Source: Bacillota bacterium (GTDB lineage: Bacteria > Bacillota > Dethiobacteria > DTU022). From it: 50,953 nt of DNA. The stretch spans positions 1 to 50,953 of the forward strand of contig JAKOVL010000112.1 of the NCBI GenBank assembly GCA_029782095.1, written 5' to 3'. Both the position numbers and the translations under genes were made by a program. This document shows, one piece after another, positions 41,661 through 49,852 of this stretch. Positions within the stretch are counted from its first letter, which is position 1. Each line of letters begins with the position of its first letter. The notes under the pieces are model-generated. The model saw only the letters and a program-made list of their open reading frames with translations. It was not told where the DNA came from and made no database searches.

Positions 41661-41983
41661 ATCGGTCAACGGACTGTTTTCTTGATTCGCGGTGCTCAGT
41701 GCGGCAAAGGAAATTCCCTCTCCCCTGGTGGGAGAGGGTTAGGGAGAGGGGACTTTTAGAAGTCAGAGGTTAGAGGTCGGAGGTTAGAATAAAAACCTCC
41801 ATTTGCTATAAATCTGCCTTCTATAGTAGTTGGTGGCGTTTATCCTGTTAAAAAACTTCCTCCTATCTTCTTGCTTCCCTTAGTTCTCCCAAAGCTTGCT
41901 TTTCCTCTTCTCCTTTATCCTATATTCTGTCTCCTGCCTTAATTCCCCCCCCACCCTGACCCTCCCCCACGTGAGGGAGGGAA
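41661..41983 (-). repeat. Composite dispersed repeat, copy B (inverted)
   Basis: The reverse complement of this stretch matches 5174-5500 throughout: G-rich palindrome, AGGAGACAGAATATAGGA, AAGCAAGCTTTGGGAG, AGATTTATAGCAAATGGAGG, the CTAACCTC octamers, the GGGAGAGGG palindrome, and GCCGCACTGAGCACCGC. Just outside, at 41636-41660, is another CCCTCCCCCACGAGGGGGGAGGG palindrome. The reading frame seen in copy A is broken here by a stop and a frameshift, so the element is non-coding. The gap 41423-42051 holds this repeat, the 41536 hairpin and no gene. Confidence 0.85.
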
Positions 41984-42051
41984 TTTTCAAACCCCATCAC
42001 TACTTTTGTGCCCTGCAGGGCAATATATATGTTGAAACAGGAGGTCGCAGC

Positions 42052-42366
42052 ATGGATCAATGGCAAGAAGATGAGCCCTGCCGGGAAAAGCAACTGCAGC
42101 GGCAGCTGCTGTTAAAGCTGGAACAGGTCTCCCGGGAAATGGAGAAGTTTAATATCGCCGAGTACCTGGCCCTGCTGAACAGCCCCCGCCGCTACCTGTT
42201 TGTCAATTTCATGGGAGGCATCGCCCGCGGCCTCGGCATCGCCGTGGGGGCAACGCTGCTGGCAGCGGTGGTCATCTATTTCTTGCAGCGCCTGGTCATG
42301 CTGAACCTGCCTTTGATCGGCGATTTTATTGCAGAGCTGATTAAAATAGTATCTGAACAACTGTAA
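42052..42366 (+). CDS. DUF5665 membrane protein
   Basis: A 104-residue protein with a charged N-terminus, NIAEYLALLNSPRRYLFVNF and a membrane segment at about 61-83 (GLGIAVGATLLAAVVIYFLQ). The pattern is that of DUF5665, of unknown function, common in Clostridia and Bacilli. The ATG at 42052 with GGAGGT is chosen; the open frame back to 41896 runs through copy B of the repeat. It is 12 bp before the next gene. Confidence 0.82.
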   Translation: MDQWQEDEPCREKQLQRQLLLKLEQVSREMEKFNIAEYLALLNSPRRYLFVNFMGGIARGLGIAVGATLLAAVVIYFLQRLVMLNLPLIGDFIAELIKIVSEQL

Positions 42367-42378
42367 GGAGTGACTGGT

Positions 42379-42975
42379 ATGGCATTATGGGACAAGCACG
42401 AGGCGGCGCTGCGCCGGAAAAAGGAGCGCCTTTTAGAGCAGCTGGGGGGCAGCCCGGAGCGCCAGCGCGGCATCGCTTTTCGCGACAGCGTTACCGAACA
42501 ATCATTTGCCGACAACCACCCGGCGGATCAGGGCAGCGAAGCCTTTGAACGCAGCAAAGACCTATCCCTGCGCGAACACCACCTGACCCAATACCGCCTG
42601 GTGGAAGAGGCGCTGCAGCGCATTGAACAGGGCAGTTACGGGATTTGCCTGCGCTGCGGCCAGACCATCGACCCGGCCAGGCTGGAAGCGGCGCCGGAAA
42701 CTCCTTTATGCCTGCCGTGCAAGCAGCAGGAAGAAAGCCATAGGCTCGATTCGCATCGCCGCCCGGTAGAAGAAGAGCGCCTTTTACCCCCTTATTTTCA
42801 GAAGATCGTCTCCGGGTCGCCGGGTTTTGATCCGGAGGATTTCTGGCAGGAGGTGGCACGGCACAACAAGCGGCCCCGCATCTTCGAAGATTCCCTGGAA
42901 GACGAGGAAACCGGGCTGGTGGAAGAAGTGGACGCCATCAGCAATGAGCAATACCGTGAACAGCTCTACGATTAG
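42379..42975 (+). CDS. yteA: DksA/TraR-type zinc-finger protein (YteA family)
   Basis: A 198-residue protein with a C4 zinc finger CLRCGQTIDPARLEAAPETP then LCLPCK (about residues 91-118). The N-terminal helical part and acidic tail match YteA-type sporulation proteins; DksA relatives bind RNA polymerase through the secondary channel, but this activity is not shown for the YteA group. The ATG at 42379 lies 8 bp after AAGGAG; the upstream GTG (42370) overlaps it. Confidence 0.88.
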   Translation: MALWDKHEAALRRKKERLLEQLGGSPERQRGIAFRDSVTEQSFADNHPADQGSEAFERSKDLSLREHHLTQYRLVEEALQRIEQGSYGICLRCGQTIDPARLEAAPETPLCLPCKQQEESHRLDSHRRPVEEERLLPPYFQKIVSGSPGFDPEDFWQEVARHNKRPRIFEDSLEDEETGLVEEVDAISNEQYREQLYD

Positions 42976-42976
42976 C

Positions 42977-43006
42977 TTGTTTTAGAGGCCGGCCCTGTGT
43001 TACAAT
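42977..43006 (+). promoter_or_regulatory. Promoter of lspA
   Basis: TTGTTT (42977-42982), 18 bp, TACAAT (43001-43006). The ATG at 43005 lies within the -10 box, which supports the downstream TTG start of lspA. Confidence 0.55.
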
Positions 43007-43040
43007 GACACTTAGTAGTTTTAGTGTTGGGGGGAACTGT

Positions 43041-43496
43041 TTGTATCTTTTTCTTATCGCCGCCCTGGTAGTTGTCTTAGATCAGCTAACCAAGTATTTT
43101 GTATCTACTTTTATGGACAGCGGGCAATCAATACCGATTATCAACAATTGGCTTTACCTCACTTATGTGCGCAACCCGGGGGCGGCCTTCGGCATGCTGC
43201 CCTACCGCACCGTGTTTTTTATCGTGGTGACCGTGGTGGTGGCGGTGTTCATAGTGTACTACTACCGCACCCTGCCCCCCGGGTACAGGCTGCTGCGCGT
43301 GGCCCTGGCCCTGCAGCTTGGCGGCGCGGTGGGCAACCTCATTGACCGGGTCAGAAATGCCTACGTGGTTGATTTTATTGATGTAAGTTTTTTCCCACCC
43401 GTTTTCAACGTGGCCGATTCGGCCATAGTGATCGGGATTGGCCTTTTCGTAATTGCCTTTTGGCGGATGTCGTCTACCCTTGACGGCAAATTTTAA
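43041..43496 (+). CDS. lspA: Lipoprotein signal peptidase LspA
   Basis: Membrane aspartic protease that removes lipoprotein signal peptides. It has four membrane helices and the catalytic aspartates D111 (VVDFIDV) and D126 (NVADSAI), plus the VRNPGAAFGML and GGAVGNLIDR motifs. TTG at 43041 gives 151 residues with GGGGGG 6 bp upstream. An upstream ATG (43005) would add 12 residues but overlaps a promoter. The next gene is lgt, the preceding step of lipoprotein maturation. Confidence 0.93.
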   Translation: MYLFLIAALVVVLDQLTKYFVSTFMDSGQSIPIINNWLYLTYVRNPGAAFGMLPYRTVFFIVVTVVVAVFIVYYYRTLPPGYRLLRVALALQLGGAVGNLIDRVRNAYVVDFIDVSFFPPVFNVADSAIVIGIGLFVIAFWRMSSTLDGKF

Positions 43497-43510
43497 CAGC
43501 GGGAGACGTG

Positions 43511-44296
43511 ATGCTGATGCATCGGATACTGTTTGAAATCGGGGGAATTCAGATTTTCTCATACGGGGCGATGATCTCTCTGGGCATCCTGGTCGCCGCC
43601 ATAGCCCTGTACCGTGAAGCGCCGCGGGAAGGGATCAATCCCGACCACACCCTCGAAGCTATTATTGTTGGAGCTGTTTCCGGGCTCATCGGCGCGCGCC
43701 TGCTTTACGCTGCCTTGCACTGGGAGCAGTTCAGCGGCCGGCCCTTAACCATCCTGTTTGCCCGTTTTGAGGGGCTCTCTTTTTACGGCGCCTTTATCGG
43801 CGGAGTTATCGCCTTATACTTCTGGGGCCGCTGGCGCAAAATTAACTTTTTTAAGATGGTCGATCTATTTGCGCCGTACCTGGCGTTGGGCTACGCCTTC
43901 GGCCGGATTGGCTGTTTCTTGAACGGCTGCTGCTACGGCAAGATCAGCGATGTGCCCTGGGCCATGCCTGCCGCCATGGTGGACGACCTTTTGCGCCACC
44001 CGGTGCAGCTTTATGCCGCCGCCGGCGGTGTTTTGATTTTTTTGATCCTTAAGCTGCTGCGCAAGGTGCGCCCCTTTGCTGGGTTTAATCTCCTTGCCCT
44101 ATCTGCTTTCTACGGCATGCTTCGCTTTACTACCGAATTTTACCGGGACGAACCCGTGGTCTGGCTGGGCCTGACCCTGGCGCAGCTATTCAGCTTTTTG
44201 CTAACCCTTTTCTCCCTGGCGGCCATAATTACGGTCATGCTTTTGGGCGCCGGCACAAAACATAAAAAAACAAGGGCCCTGGAACAAAAAAAGTAA
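43511..44296 (+). CDS. lgt: Prolipoprotein diacylglyceryl transferase Lgt
   Basis: Membrane enzyme that attaches diacylglycerol to the lipobox cysteine, the step before LspA. The signature GRIGCFLNGCCYGK is intact, with HPVQLYAA and seven membrane segments. The ATG at 43511 follows GGGAG by 5 bp; GTG 43508 and ATG 43517 are alternatives. The end is 11 bp before rluD. Confidence 0.95.
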   Translation: MLMHRILFEIGGIQIFSYGAMISLGILVAAIALYREAPREGINPDHTLEAIIVGAVSGLIGARLLYAALHWEQFSGRPLTILFARFEGLSFYGAFIGGVIALYFWGRWRKINFFKMVDLFAPYLALGYAFGRIGCFLNGCCYGKISDVPWAMPAAMVDDLLRHPVQLYAAAGGVLIFLILKLLRKVRPFAGFNLLALSAFYGMLRFTTEFYRDEPVVWLGLTLAQLFSFLLTLFSLAAIITVMLLGAGTKHKKTRALEQKK

Positions 44297-44307
44297 TATG
44301 ATCTGAA

Positions 44308-45255
44308 ATGGAAGAAAAATTGATTGTGCAGGAATCAGAGGCCGGCCGCCGCCTGGACGCCTACCTGGCGGGCCGGTTGGCCGGCCTGTCCCGAACCCGT
44401 ATCCAGAAATTGATTGATGATGGTGCCGTACGGGTAAACGGCGTCCCCTGCCTGGACAAGAGCCACCGCCTCGCCCCCCATGATCTGATTATCGTGACCG
44501 TCCCGGATCCCGAGCCCTATCGCCTTATCCCGGAGCCGATCCCTTTAAACATTGTTTTCGAAGACGGCGATCTCCTGGTCATCAACAAGCCGCGGGGGAT
44601 GGTTGTGCATCCAGCCCCCGGCCACTGGCGGGGCACCCTGGTTCACGCCCTGCTGCACCACTGCGGCAATCTCCCGTGCGGTGATGACTCGGCCGGCGCC
44701 GGCGCCTTCCGTCCGGGCATTGTGCACCGCCTCGACAAAGATACCACCGGTCTGCTGATCGTGGCAAAAAATGAGTTCGTCCGTCAAGACCTGATCGCAC
44801 AGCTAAAAGAGCGCCGCCTGCGCCGCGAATACCTGGCCCTGGTGCACGGCCGCGTCAGCCCGGCCGTCGGCCGCATTGAAGCCCCCATCGGCCGCCACCC
44901 CGTGCACCGTAAAAAAATGGCCGTGGTTCCCGGCGGCAAGGAAGCGCTGACCCGCTACCGTGTCCTGGCCCACCTCGGATCCTTCAGCCTGGTGCAGCTG
45001 CACCTGGAAAGCGGGCGCACCCACCAGGTGCGCGTGCACATGGCCCATCTCGGCTATCCTGTCGCCGGGGACCCCGTCTACGGCCGCGCCGCCTCCCCGC
45101 CGCCGCTGACCCGGGGCCAGGCGCTGCACGCTCGCCGCATCGCCTTCCATCACCCGCGCCACGGCTCCCTCATGGAGCTGGCCGCGCCCCTGCCCGCGGA
45201 CTTCCGCGAAGCCCTGCGCTGGCTGCGGGAGCAGGGCGGCCCGCCATCGGTCTAA
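44308..45255 (+). CDS. rluD: 23S rRNA pseudouridine synthase RluD-like
   Basis: A 315-residue RluA-family enzyme. An N-terminal S4 domain (GRRLDAYLAGRLAGLSRTRI) precedes the catalytic domain with HRLDKDTTGLLIVAKN, whose aspartate is catalytic, and the LESGRTHQVRVHMAH block. Position next to lspA is common in Firmicutes (ylyB in Bacillus); exact target uridines cannot be read from the sequence. Confidence 0.94.
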   Translation: MEEKLIVQESEAGRRLDAYLAGRLAGLSRTRIQKLIDDGAVRVNGVPCLDKSHRLAPHDLIIVTVPDPEPYRLIPEPIPLNIVFEDGDLLVINKPRGMVVHPAPGHWRGTLVHALLHHCGNLPCGDDSAGAGAFRPGIVHRLDKDTTGLLIVAKNEFVRQDLIAQLKERRLRREYLALVHGRVSPAVGRIEAPIGRHPVHRKKMAVVPGGKEALTRYRVLAHLGSFSLVQLHLESGRTHQVRVHMAHLGYPVAGDPVYGRAASPPPLTRGQALHARRIAFHHPRHGSLMELAAPLPADFREALRWLREQGGPPSV

Positions 45256-45266
45256 AAGTATATCTG

Positions 45267-45292
45267 CCCCGGCTGCTCCTTCGCAGCTGGGG
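45267..45292. other. Hairpin between convergent rluD and DUF3231 genes
   Basis: CCCC-G-GCTGC (45267-45276) pairs with GCAGC-T-GGGG (45283-45292) around TCCTTC. It lacks a T-run on either strand, so termination is uncertain. Confidence 0.45.
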
Positions 45293-45303
45293 AAAGAGCA
45301 GTT

Positions 45304-46263
45304 TCAGGGGCCGTAGGAGGGCACCGGGTTGAGCCAGCCTTTAACCTTGCCGAACTTTAGCGCTTTGTCGATAATGTCCAGCTCATCTTTAAAAAATTGC
45401 TTGAACAGGGCTCGAGTAGAGTCGCAAGCGATACTTTCTTTAAAAGACTTGGCATGCAATATGGACGCTCCCTGGAGAGCGTTGAGCAGGATCCGGTACA
45501 TGTAGTCGTCTTCCAAAACTTCGGTGTTTGTAATGGTGGTCGTTACCTTGGCCGGCTTTTTGGGCATGGGGATGCCGTGGCGCTGCATTTCCGCTTCCAG
45601 CTGCTGCACCTGCTTGTGCAGCACCTTAAGGCCGCTCTTTAAGATGACCTTGAAATCAAGATCATGGGCCACGCTTAAAAAAAACTCGGTGGTTCGAATA
45701 TTGTCATAGCGCAGGGTCAGGTGATCCCACAGGTTGGCCGCTTCGGTAACACTGAAGCTTAGGACCTGATCAATGGGCAGGTGCTTGTACAGGGGTGGGG
45801 TGGCGAGCCAGCCTTTCATCTTAAGATATTTAATCAGGCGATCTGTTTCCTCGACGGTTTTTAAGGCCATCTTTTTAAATGCTGTCCGCATACCATCGTT
45901 GGTCACCGTGGAGCGCAGCACCCTGGACAGGTTTTCAAGATGCCCCTGGTAATATAAAAATAGATCCAGGGCGATGAATTCGTCCGTGGTGATCTGCTTT
46001 CCGCCGGTGAACGTGGAGTAGCTGCGGTTCCGATCGGGCGTCTTGACGGCGTACTTTTCCGCCAGCTTTTCCAGTTCGGCGATATTTTTATTAATCGACC
46101 GCAGGGCTTGCTCCATGATCATTTTTAAATCCAGGTCGTGGACCAGGTGCTCCAAGGTTTGCAGCCGCTCCGCGGCCATGTACTTTGAGTTTAACACGTC
46201 CCAAATATTGAACGCTTCGCGGATATCGATCTGCTGCTGCCGCTGCTCCAGCTTTAAAGGCAA
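45304..46263 (-). CDS. DUF3231 (CotF-like, ferritin-like) protein
   Basis: 319 residues made of two repeated DUF3231 halves: EAFNIWDVLNSKYMAAERLQ in the first half matches EAANLWDHLTLRYDNIRTTE in the second, each followed by HDLDxKxI(M/L). The family is common in spore formers and related to spore coat proteins of the CotF group; its role is not established. TTG at 46263 is preferred because GAGGTGG lies 5 bp before it; ATG 46359 would add 32 residues without similarity. No T-rich terminator is obvious. Confidence 0.8.
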   Translation of the reverse strand: MPLKLEQRQQQIDIREAFNIWDVLNSKYMAAERLQTLEHLVHDLDLKMIMEQALRSINKNIAELEKLAEKYAVKTPDRNRSYSTFTGGKQITTDEFIALDLFLYYQGHLENLSRVLRSTVTNDGMRTAFKKMALKTVEETDRLIKYLKMKGWLATPPLYKHLPIDQVLSFSVTEAANLWDHLTLRYDNIRTTEFFLSVAHDLDFKVILKSGLKVLHKQVQQLEAEMQRHGIPMPKKPAKVTTTITNTEVLEDDYMYRILLNALQGASILHAKSFKESIACDSTRALFKQFFKDELDIIDKALKFGKVKGWLNPVPSYGP

Positions 46264-46341
46264 AGAATCCACCTCTTTTCCAGGATATTTATTAATAATT
46301 TGCCCTGACCGCTGTTTATTAATCAATAGATTTCCGGCGCC

Positions 46342-46372
46342 CCTTTGCCTGGACCCCACGGCCAGGCAAAGG
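46342..46372. other. Perfect 11-bp hairpin before the small ORF and msrAB
   Basis: CCTTTGCCTGG (46342-46352) pairs fully with CCAGGCAAAGG (46362-46372). Its 3' arm overlaps the AAAGGAG site of the 71-codon frame that starts at 46376, so it could hide that site in mRNA. The rest of the 46264-46593 gap holds no other recognisable feature. Confidence 0.55.
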
Positions 46373-46375
46373 AGA

Positions 46376-46591
46376 ATGAACGCACACTACGCTTTCATCA
46401 ATAGATCGCCCGGTTTGCAGGAAAGCGGCAGTATGACCGAGAAACTGGCTCATAGTCTAGTGGCAAGGCATTGCGGTGAAGGCACCGCTTATAAGCAGCC
46501 ATGGCTGGAAAATGTTAAGGGACGGTTCCGGTTAATACCGGGCAATGCTTTGGAGATAATAAAAAAGTCAATCCCGAGCATGGAGGGATGA
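46376..46591 (+). CDS. Possible small protein (71 aa) before msrAB
   Basis: I do not recognise it. The frame starts at an ATG 1 bp after AAAGGAG, which is close, and ends with a stop that overlaps ATG 46588 (ATGA). The sequence reads [17 protein letters not shown] in its middle and has [14 protein letters not shown] near the end, with no membrane segment. An internal ATG (46433) is an alternative start. It may equally be the untranslated leader of msrAB. Confidence 0.25.
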   Translation: MNAHYAFINRSPGLQESGSMTEKLAHSLVARHCGEGTAYKQPWLENVKGRFRLIPGNALEIIKKSIPSMEG

Positions 46592-46593
46592 GT

Positions 46594-47565
46594 ATGGGTT
46601 ATGAACTGGCAACCTTTGCCGGCGGTTGTTTCTGGTGCATGGTCGCCCCCTTCAGCGGTTGCCCGGGGGTAGTGAGGGTGGTTTCCGGCTACACCGGCGG
46701 GTGGACCGATAATCCAACCTACGATTTGGTCTGCAGCGGGGAGAGCGGCCACTACGAGGCGGTACAGGTGACCTACGACCCCACCGCCGTCTCCTATGAG
46801 ACGCTGCTCGATCTATTCTGGCGGCAGATCGACCCGACCGATCCCGGGGGACAGTTTTCCGACCGGGGCAGCTCCTACCGCACCGCCATTTTCTACCATA
46901 GCGAAGCACAAAAAGCCCTGGCCGAAGCGTCAAAGCGGCGCCTGGAAGCCAGCGGCCGCTTTAACGGGCCGATTGTTACGGAAATCTTGCCCGCCTGCAC
47001 CTTCTGGCCCGCGGAAGAGTACCACCAGGATTTTTACCTGAAAAATGCGCAGCACTACCGTGCTTACCGCCGGGCCTCCGGGCGCGATGCTTTTCGGCAG
47101 AAACATTGGCCCGAGGAAAACGATCTGCCAGGGTGGAAAAAGAAGCTGACGCCGCTGCAGTACCATGTTACGCAGGAGGGCGGCACCGAGCCCCCTTTTC
47201 AAAACGAATACTGGAACGAGACCCGCCCCGGCATCTACGTGGATATTGTGAGCGGAGAACCCCTCTTTTCTTCCCTGGATAAGTATGACGCCGGTTGCGG
47301 CTGGCCCAGCTTTACCCGGCCGCTGCAGCGGGAAGCCCTTGAAGAGCGGGTCGACCGCAGTCACGGCATGGTCAGAACCGAAGTGCGTGCCAGGCGCTCC
47401 GGTTCCCACCTGGGCCACGTGTTTAACGACGGCCCGCAGCCGGGCGGCCGGCGCTATTGCATCAACTCGGCGGCGCTAAAATTTATCCTCCTGGAGGAGA
47501 TGGAAAAGGAGGGGTACGGGCGGTACCTGGAGCTGTTCCAGAACGGGGGCACGCCAGACAGATGA
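46594..47565 (+). CDS. msrAB: Fused peptide methionine sulfoxide reductase MsrA/MsrB
   Basis: Repairs oxidised methionine of both stereoforms. Of 323 residues, MsrA occupies about 1-155 with its catalytic cysteine C12 in GGCFWC. MsrB occupies about 180-315 with [18 protein letters not shown] and the catalytic cysteine in [11 protein letters not shown]. The second zinc CxxC pair of zinc-type MsrB is not seen, so it belongs to the zinc-free type. ATG 46594 is chosen because ATG 46588 directly abuts the GGAGGG site. An antioxidant repair enzyme fits an anaerobe that meets oxygen at times. Confidence 0.95.
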   Translation: MGYELATFAGGCFWCMVAPFSGCPGVVRVVSGYTGGWTDNPTYDLVCSGESGHYEAVQVTYDPTAVSYETLLDLFWRQIDPTDPGGQFSDRGSSYRTAIFYHSEAQKALAEASKRRLEASGRFNGPIVTEILPACTFWPAEEYHQDFYLKNAQHYRAYRRASGRDAFRQKHWPEENDLPGWKKKLTPLQYHVTQEGGTEPPFQNEYWNETRPGIYVDIVSGEPLFSSLDKYDAGCGWPSFTRPLQREALEERVDRSHGMVRTEVRARRSGSHLGHVFNDGPQPGGRRYCINSAALKFILLEEMEKEGYGRYLELFQNGGTPDR

Positions 47566-47610
47566 ACCCTCCTTTATGAAGCGGCAGAGATGCTATTGAA
47601 TAAAGAAGCA

Positions 47611-47646
47611 AGCGGGGCTGTCCGGCAGTTTAAGGACAGCCCCGCT
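47611..47646. terminator. Bidirectional terminator between msrAB and the methyltransferase
   Basis: AGCGGGGCTGTCC (47611-47623) pairs without mismatch with GGACAGCCCCGCT (47634-47646). It lies between convergent genes; T-rich sequence follows only weakly on each side. Confidence 0.75.
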
Positions 47647-47673
47647 GCTGGATTTAAGCCGCTACTGGGCTAT

Positions 47674-49026
47674 TTACTTGTAGACGCCATACTCCTTGCC
47701 GAAGTCCACCATGGCCTTGACATTTTCCGGTTTTGCTTCGTCGAAGAAGGCGCCGTTGGCGAGGATGAAGCCGCCATCCTGTCCCACGGTGTCGATGAGT
47801 TTCTTGCAGTAGTCTTTGATCTCCTGGGGCGTACCCAACCGCAGCAGGGAGGAGGGCACATTGCCGGCCAGGCAGGCGTTGCGTCCCAGGGTGGCTTTGA
47901 CTTTTTCCATATCCGACTGGTCGACCATCCACAACGTCTTGCCCTTGGGGATATCCTGGATCACTTCCAGGCGGGTGGTCCATTTCCCTTCCAGGGCCAC
48001 GAAGGGGATGCAGCCTCCTTCAATCAACCCCACGATGACCTGCTTCAGGGTGGGCCAGTAGAACTTTTTAAACTGTTCGTCGGAGAGGAAGCCGTCGGCA
48101 CCCTTATGGAGCGGGATGAAGATCAGCGGGTTGCCGGTCTGCTTCATGCTGTTAATCCCCATGGCAATCATGATCGGTACCAGCCGCTCCAGCGTTTCCA
48201 GGAGCTTGTCGGGCTGCCGGTACATATCCATCATGATTCCCCGGGTCCCGCGGAGCGTGTCTCCGATTACGTCATAGGGTGCCTTGGTATATCCGCCGAG
48301 AATGTTCGGGAATCCCTTCGCCCTTAGCTCGGCGTCGCAGGCGCCCATGGCGCCGGCCCACTTCATCGCTTCAGCTCCCGCTTCGAAGAGCTTTTTAAAG
48401 GTTTCCTGCACCGGGGGCAGGCCAAAGGGGATAAAGTTAAAGGCGACCCCGTACATTTCCAGGATGCCGGTTAAGGGCGGCAGCATGGTGAAGCCCTGCA
48501 GCGCCCCATAAACGCGGGGCAGGTAGAAATTGCGGAAGTAGAAAGAGGGGTCCATCAGCAGAAGGTCGTACTCTTCCGGCTTCATGTATTCTTTTTCGAT
48601 GCACTGGTAGCAGTGCTCGTCCGCCACCCCGTGGCCCGGCCAGGCGTAGAGCTTGTAGTCCAGCAGTTCAAAGAACCTTCCGGGACCGGGGGCGGAGGCG
48701 CCGATATGCATATCCGGCTGATATTCCAGCATGTATTTTTTGAAGGCCGCCACGCATTTGTCGTAGTCATACATGGCTTCCCTGGGCGTAATTCCCGCGA
48801 AGTAATAGGGGAACATGCTGGGGAAAATAACGACTGGCACCCGATCCGGCTTTTTTTTCATCTGAATGGCGTCTTTAATCCGGGTTATATTGGCTTTATA
48901 TGCAGCCTCGGCTTCAGGGCTCTCGAACTTAACGTCATTGCCCTCGGGATCTTTTGGTGAAAGCAGTTTCTGAAATTGGGCTTCCTGCTTTTCATCTGCA
49001 GTCATCTGTTCCCATTGCTTGTCCAT
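47674..49026 (-). CDS. URO-D-fold corrinoid methyltransferase, substrate unknown
   Basis: A 450-residue protein of the uroporphyrinogen decarboxylase/MtaA superfamily: FPSMFPYYFAGITPREAMYD, then GPGRFFELLDYKLYAWPGHGV, and a C-terminal AGNVPSSLLRLGTPQEI...GGFILANGAFF block. It is 4 bp after a corrinoid-protein gene, so it probably moves a methyl group onto or off that protein. Where MtaA-type enzymes have HxC and a later Cys as zinc ligands, this one reads VALEGKW and NGAFF, so a different metal site or substrate is likely. No activase, MtaB or other methyltransferase is adjacent. Confidence 0.85.
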   Translation of the reverse strand: MDKQWEQMTADEKQEAQFQKLLSPKDPEGNDVKFESPEAEAAYKANITRIKDAIQMKKKPDRVPVVIFPSMFPYYFAGITPREAMYDYDKCVAAFKKYMLEYQPDMHIGASAPGPGRFFELLDYKLYAWPGHGVADEHCYQCIEKEYMKPEEYDLLLMDPSFYFRNFYLPRVYGALQGFTMLPPLTGILEMYGVAFNFIPFGLPPVQETFKKLFEAGAEAMKWAGAMGACDAELRAKGFPNILGGYTKAPYDVIGDTLRGTRGIMMDMYRQPDKLLETLERLVPIMIAMGINSMKQTGNPLIFIPLHKGADGFLSDEQFKKFYWPTLKQVIVGLIEGGCIPFVALEGKWTTRLEVIQDIPKGKTLWMVDQSDMEKVKATLGRNACLAGNVPSSLLRLGTPQEIKDYCKKLIDTVGQDGGFILANGAFFDEAKPENVKAMVDFGKEYGVYK

Positions 49027-49030
49027 TCTT

Positions 49031-49666
49031 CTAACCTCCTATCCATTGTTTGGCGAGCTTAACGGCATCCATGGCGTCCAGGCCGTAGGCGTCTGCGCCC
49101 GTGTAATCCTTGACTTTCTCGTCAACCTGGCCGCCTCCGATCATTACTTTGACCTTGTCCCGGAGACCGGCTGCCTCAATGGCGTCAACGGTCTTTTTCA
49201 TGGCGTCGTAGGCCAGGGTTAAAAATCCGCTCAAACCGACCACAGGGGCGTTTGTTTCTTTAATCTTGTCCACGATGGTTTGAACAGGAACATCGACGCC
49301 CAGGTCAAATACCTCGAACCCGTTCACATCGAGCATGGACACCACCAGGTCTTTGCCTATATCGTGGATATCCCCTTCGACAGTGGCGATAATGACCCGG
49401 CCCTGCTTTCCGGCCCCGCCGCCATGCGCCTCTTTGAGCTTGGGCTCAAGGAGCGCCACGATGCCCTTCATAATCTCCCCTGAAAAAATTAAATCGGGGA
49501 TAAAATACTCCCCGTCAGCGAATTTTTGGCCAATAATGCTCATCCCTTCTTTGGCGCCTTCGAGGAGCTTGGTTGGATCAACACCCTTCTCCAAGGCCTC
49601 TTTCACGTGGGCCAAGGCCTCGGATTCCTGCAGATTGGACAGTAATTTTACCAGCGTTTCTGGCAT
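49031..49666 (-). CDS. Corrinoid (cobalamin-binding) methyltransferase protein
   Basis: 211 residues: an N-terminal four-helix cap (residues 1-85) and a Rossmann B12-binding domain with the DxHxxG motif D99-H101-G104 in GDIHDIGK and SGFLT and GGGQV segments. This is the MtaC/MtbC/OdmC-like carrier architecture. ATG 49666 follows AAAGGAGGT; the longer frame to 49786 has no such site. It is transcribed with the downstream methyltransferase. Upstream, ACCAA-GGT-TTGGT (49718-49730) is a small palindrome of unknown use. Confidence 0.92.
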   Translation of the reverse strand: MPETLVKLLSNLQESEALAHVKEALEKGVDPTKLLEGAKEGMSIIGQKFADGEYFIPDLIFSGEIMKGIVALLEPKLKEAHGGGAGKQGRVIIATVEGDIHDIGKDLVVSMLDVNGFEVFDLGVDVPVQTIVDKIKETNAPVVGLSGFLTLAYDAMKKTVDAIEAAGLRDKVKVMIGGGQVDEKVKDYTGADAYGLDAMDAVKLAKQWIGG

Positions 49667-49852
49667 AACCAAAACCTCCTTTTTGTTATTTTGTTTAATC
49701 AGGAAAAAATAAATCGGACCAAGGTTTGGTATAATGATTAATATTTGATACAAACACGCCTGGCGACGTCTTGAGGCCAAAGTCAAAGATTGAAAATTCG
49801 ATTTATACCCTCAAATTAATCATACACCTTTTGGTGGGAATTTGTCAATTCG

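Noticed and set aside
49718-49730. ACCAA-GGT-TTGGT palindrome upstream of the corrinoid gene as an operator
   Set aside because: It is short, no convincing minus-strand -35/-10 pair can be placed around it, and no regulator gene is adjacent.
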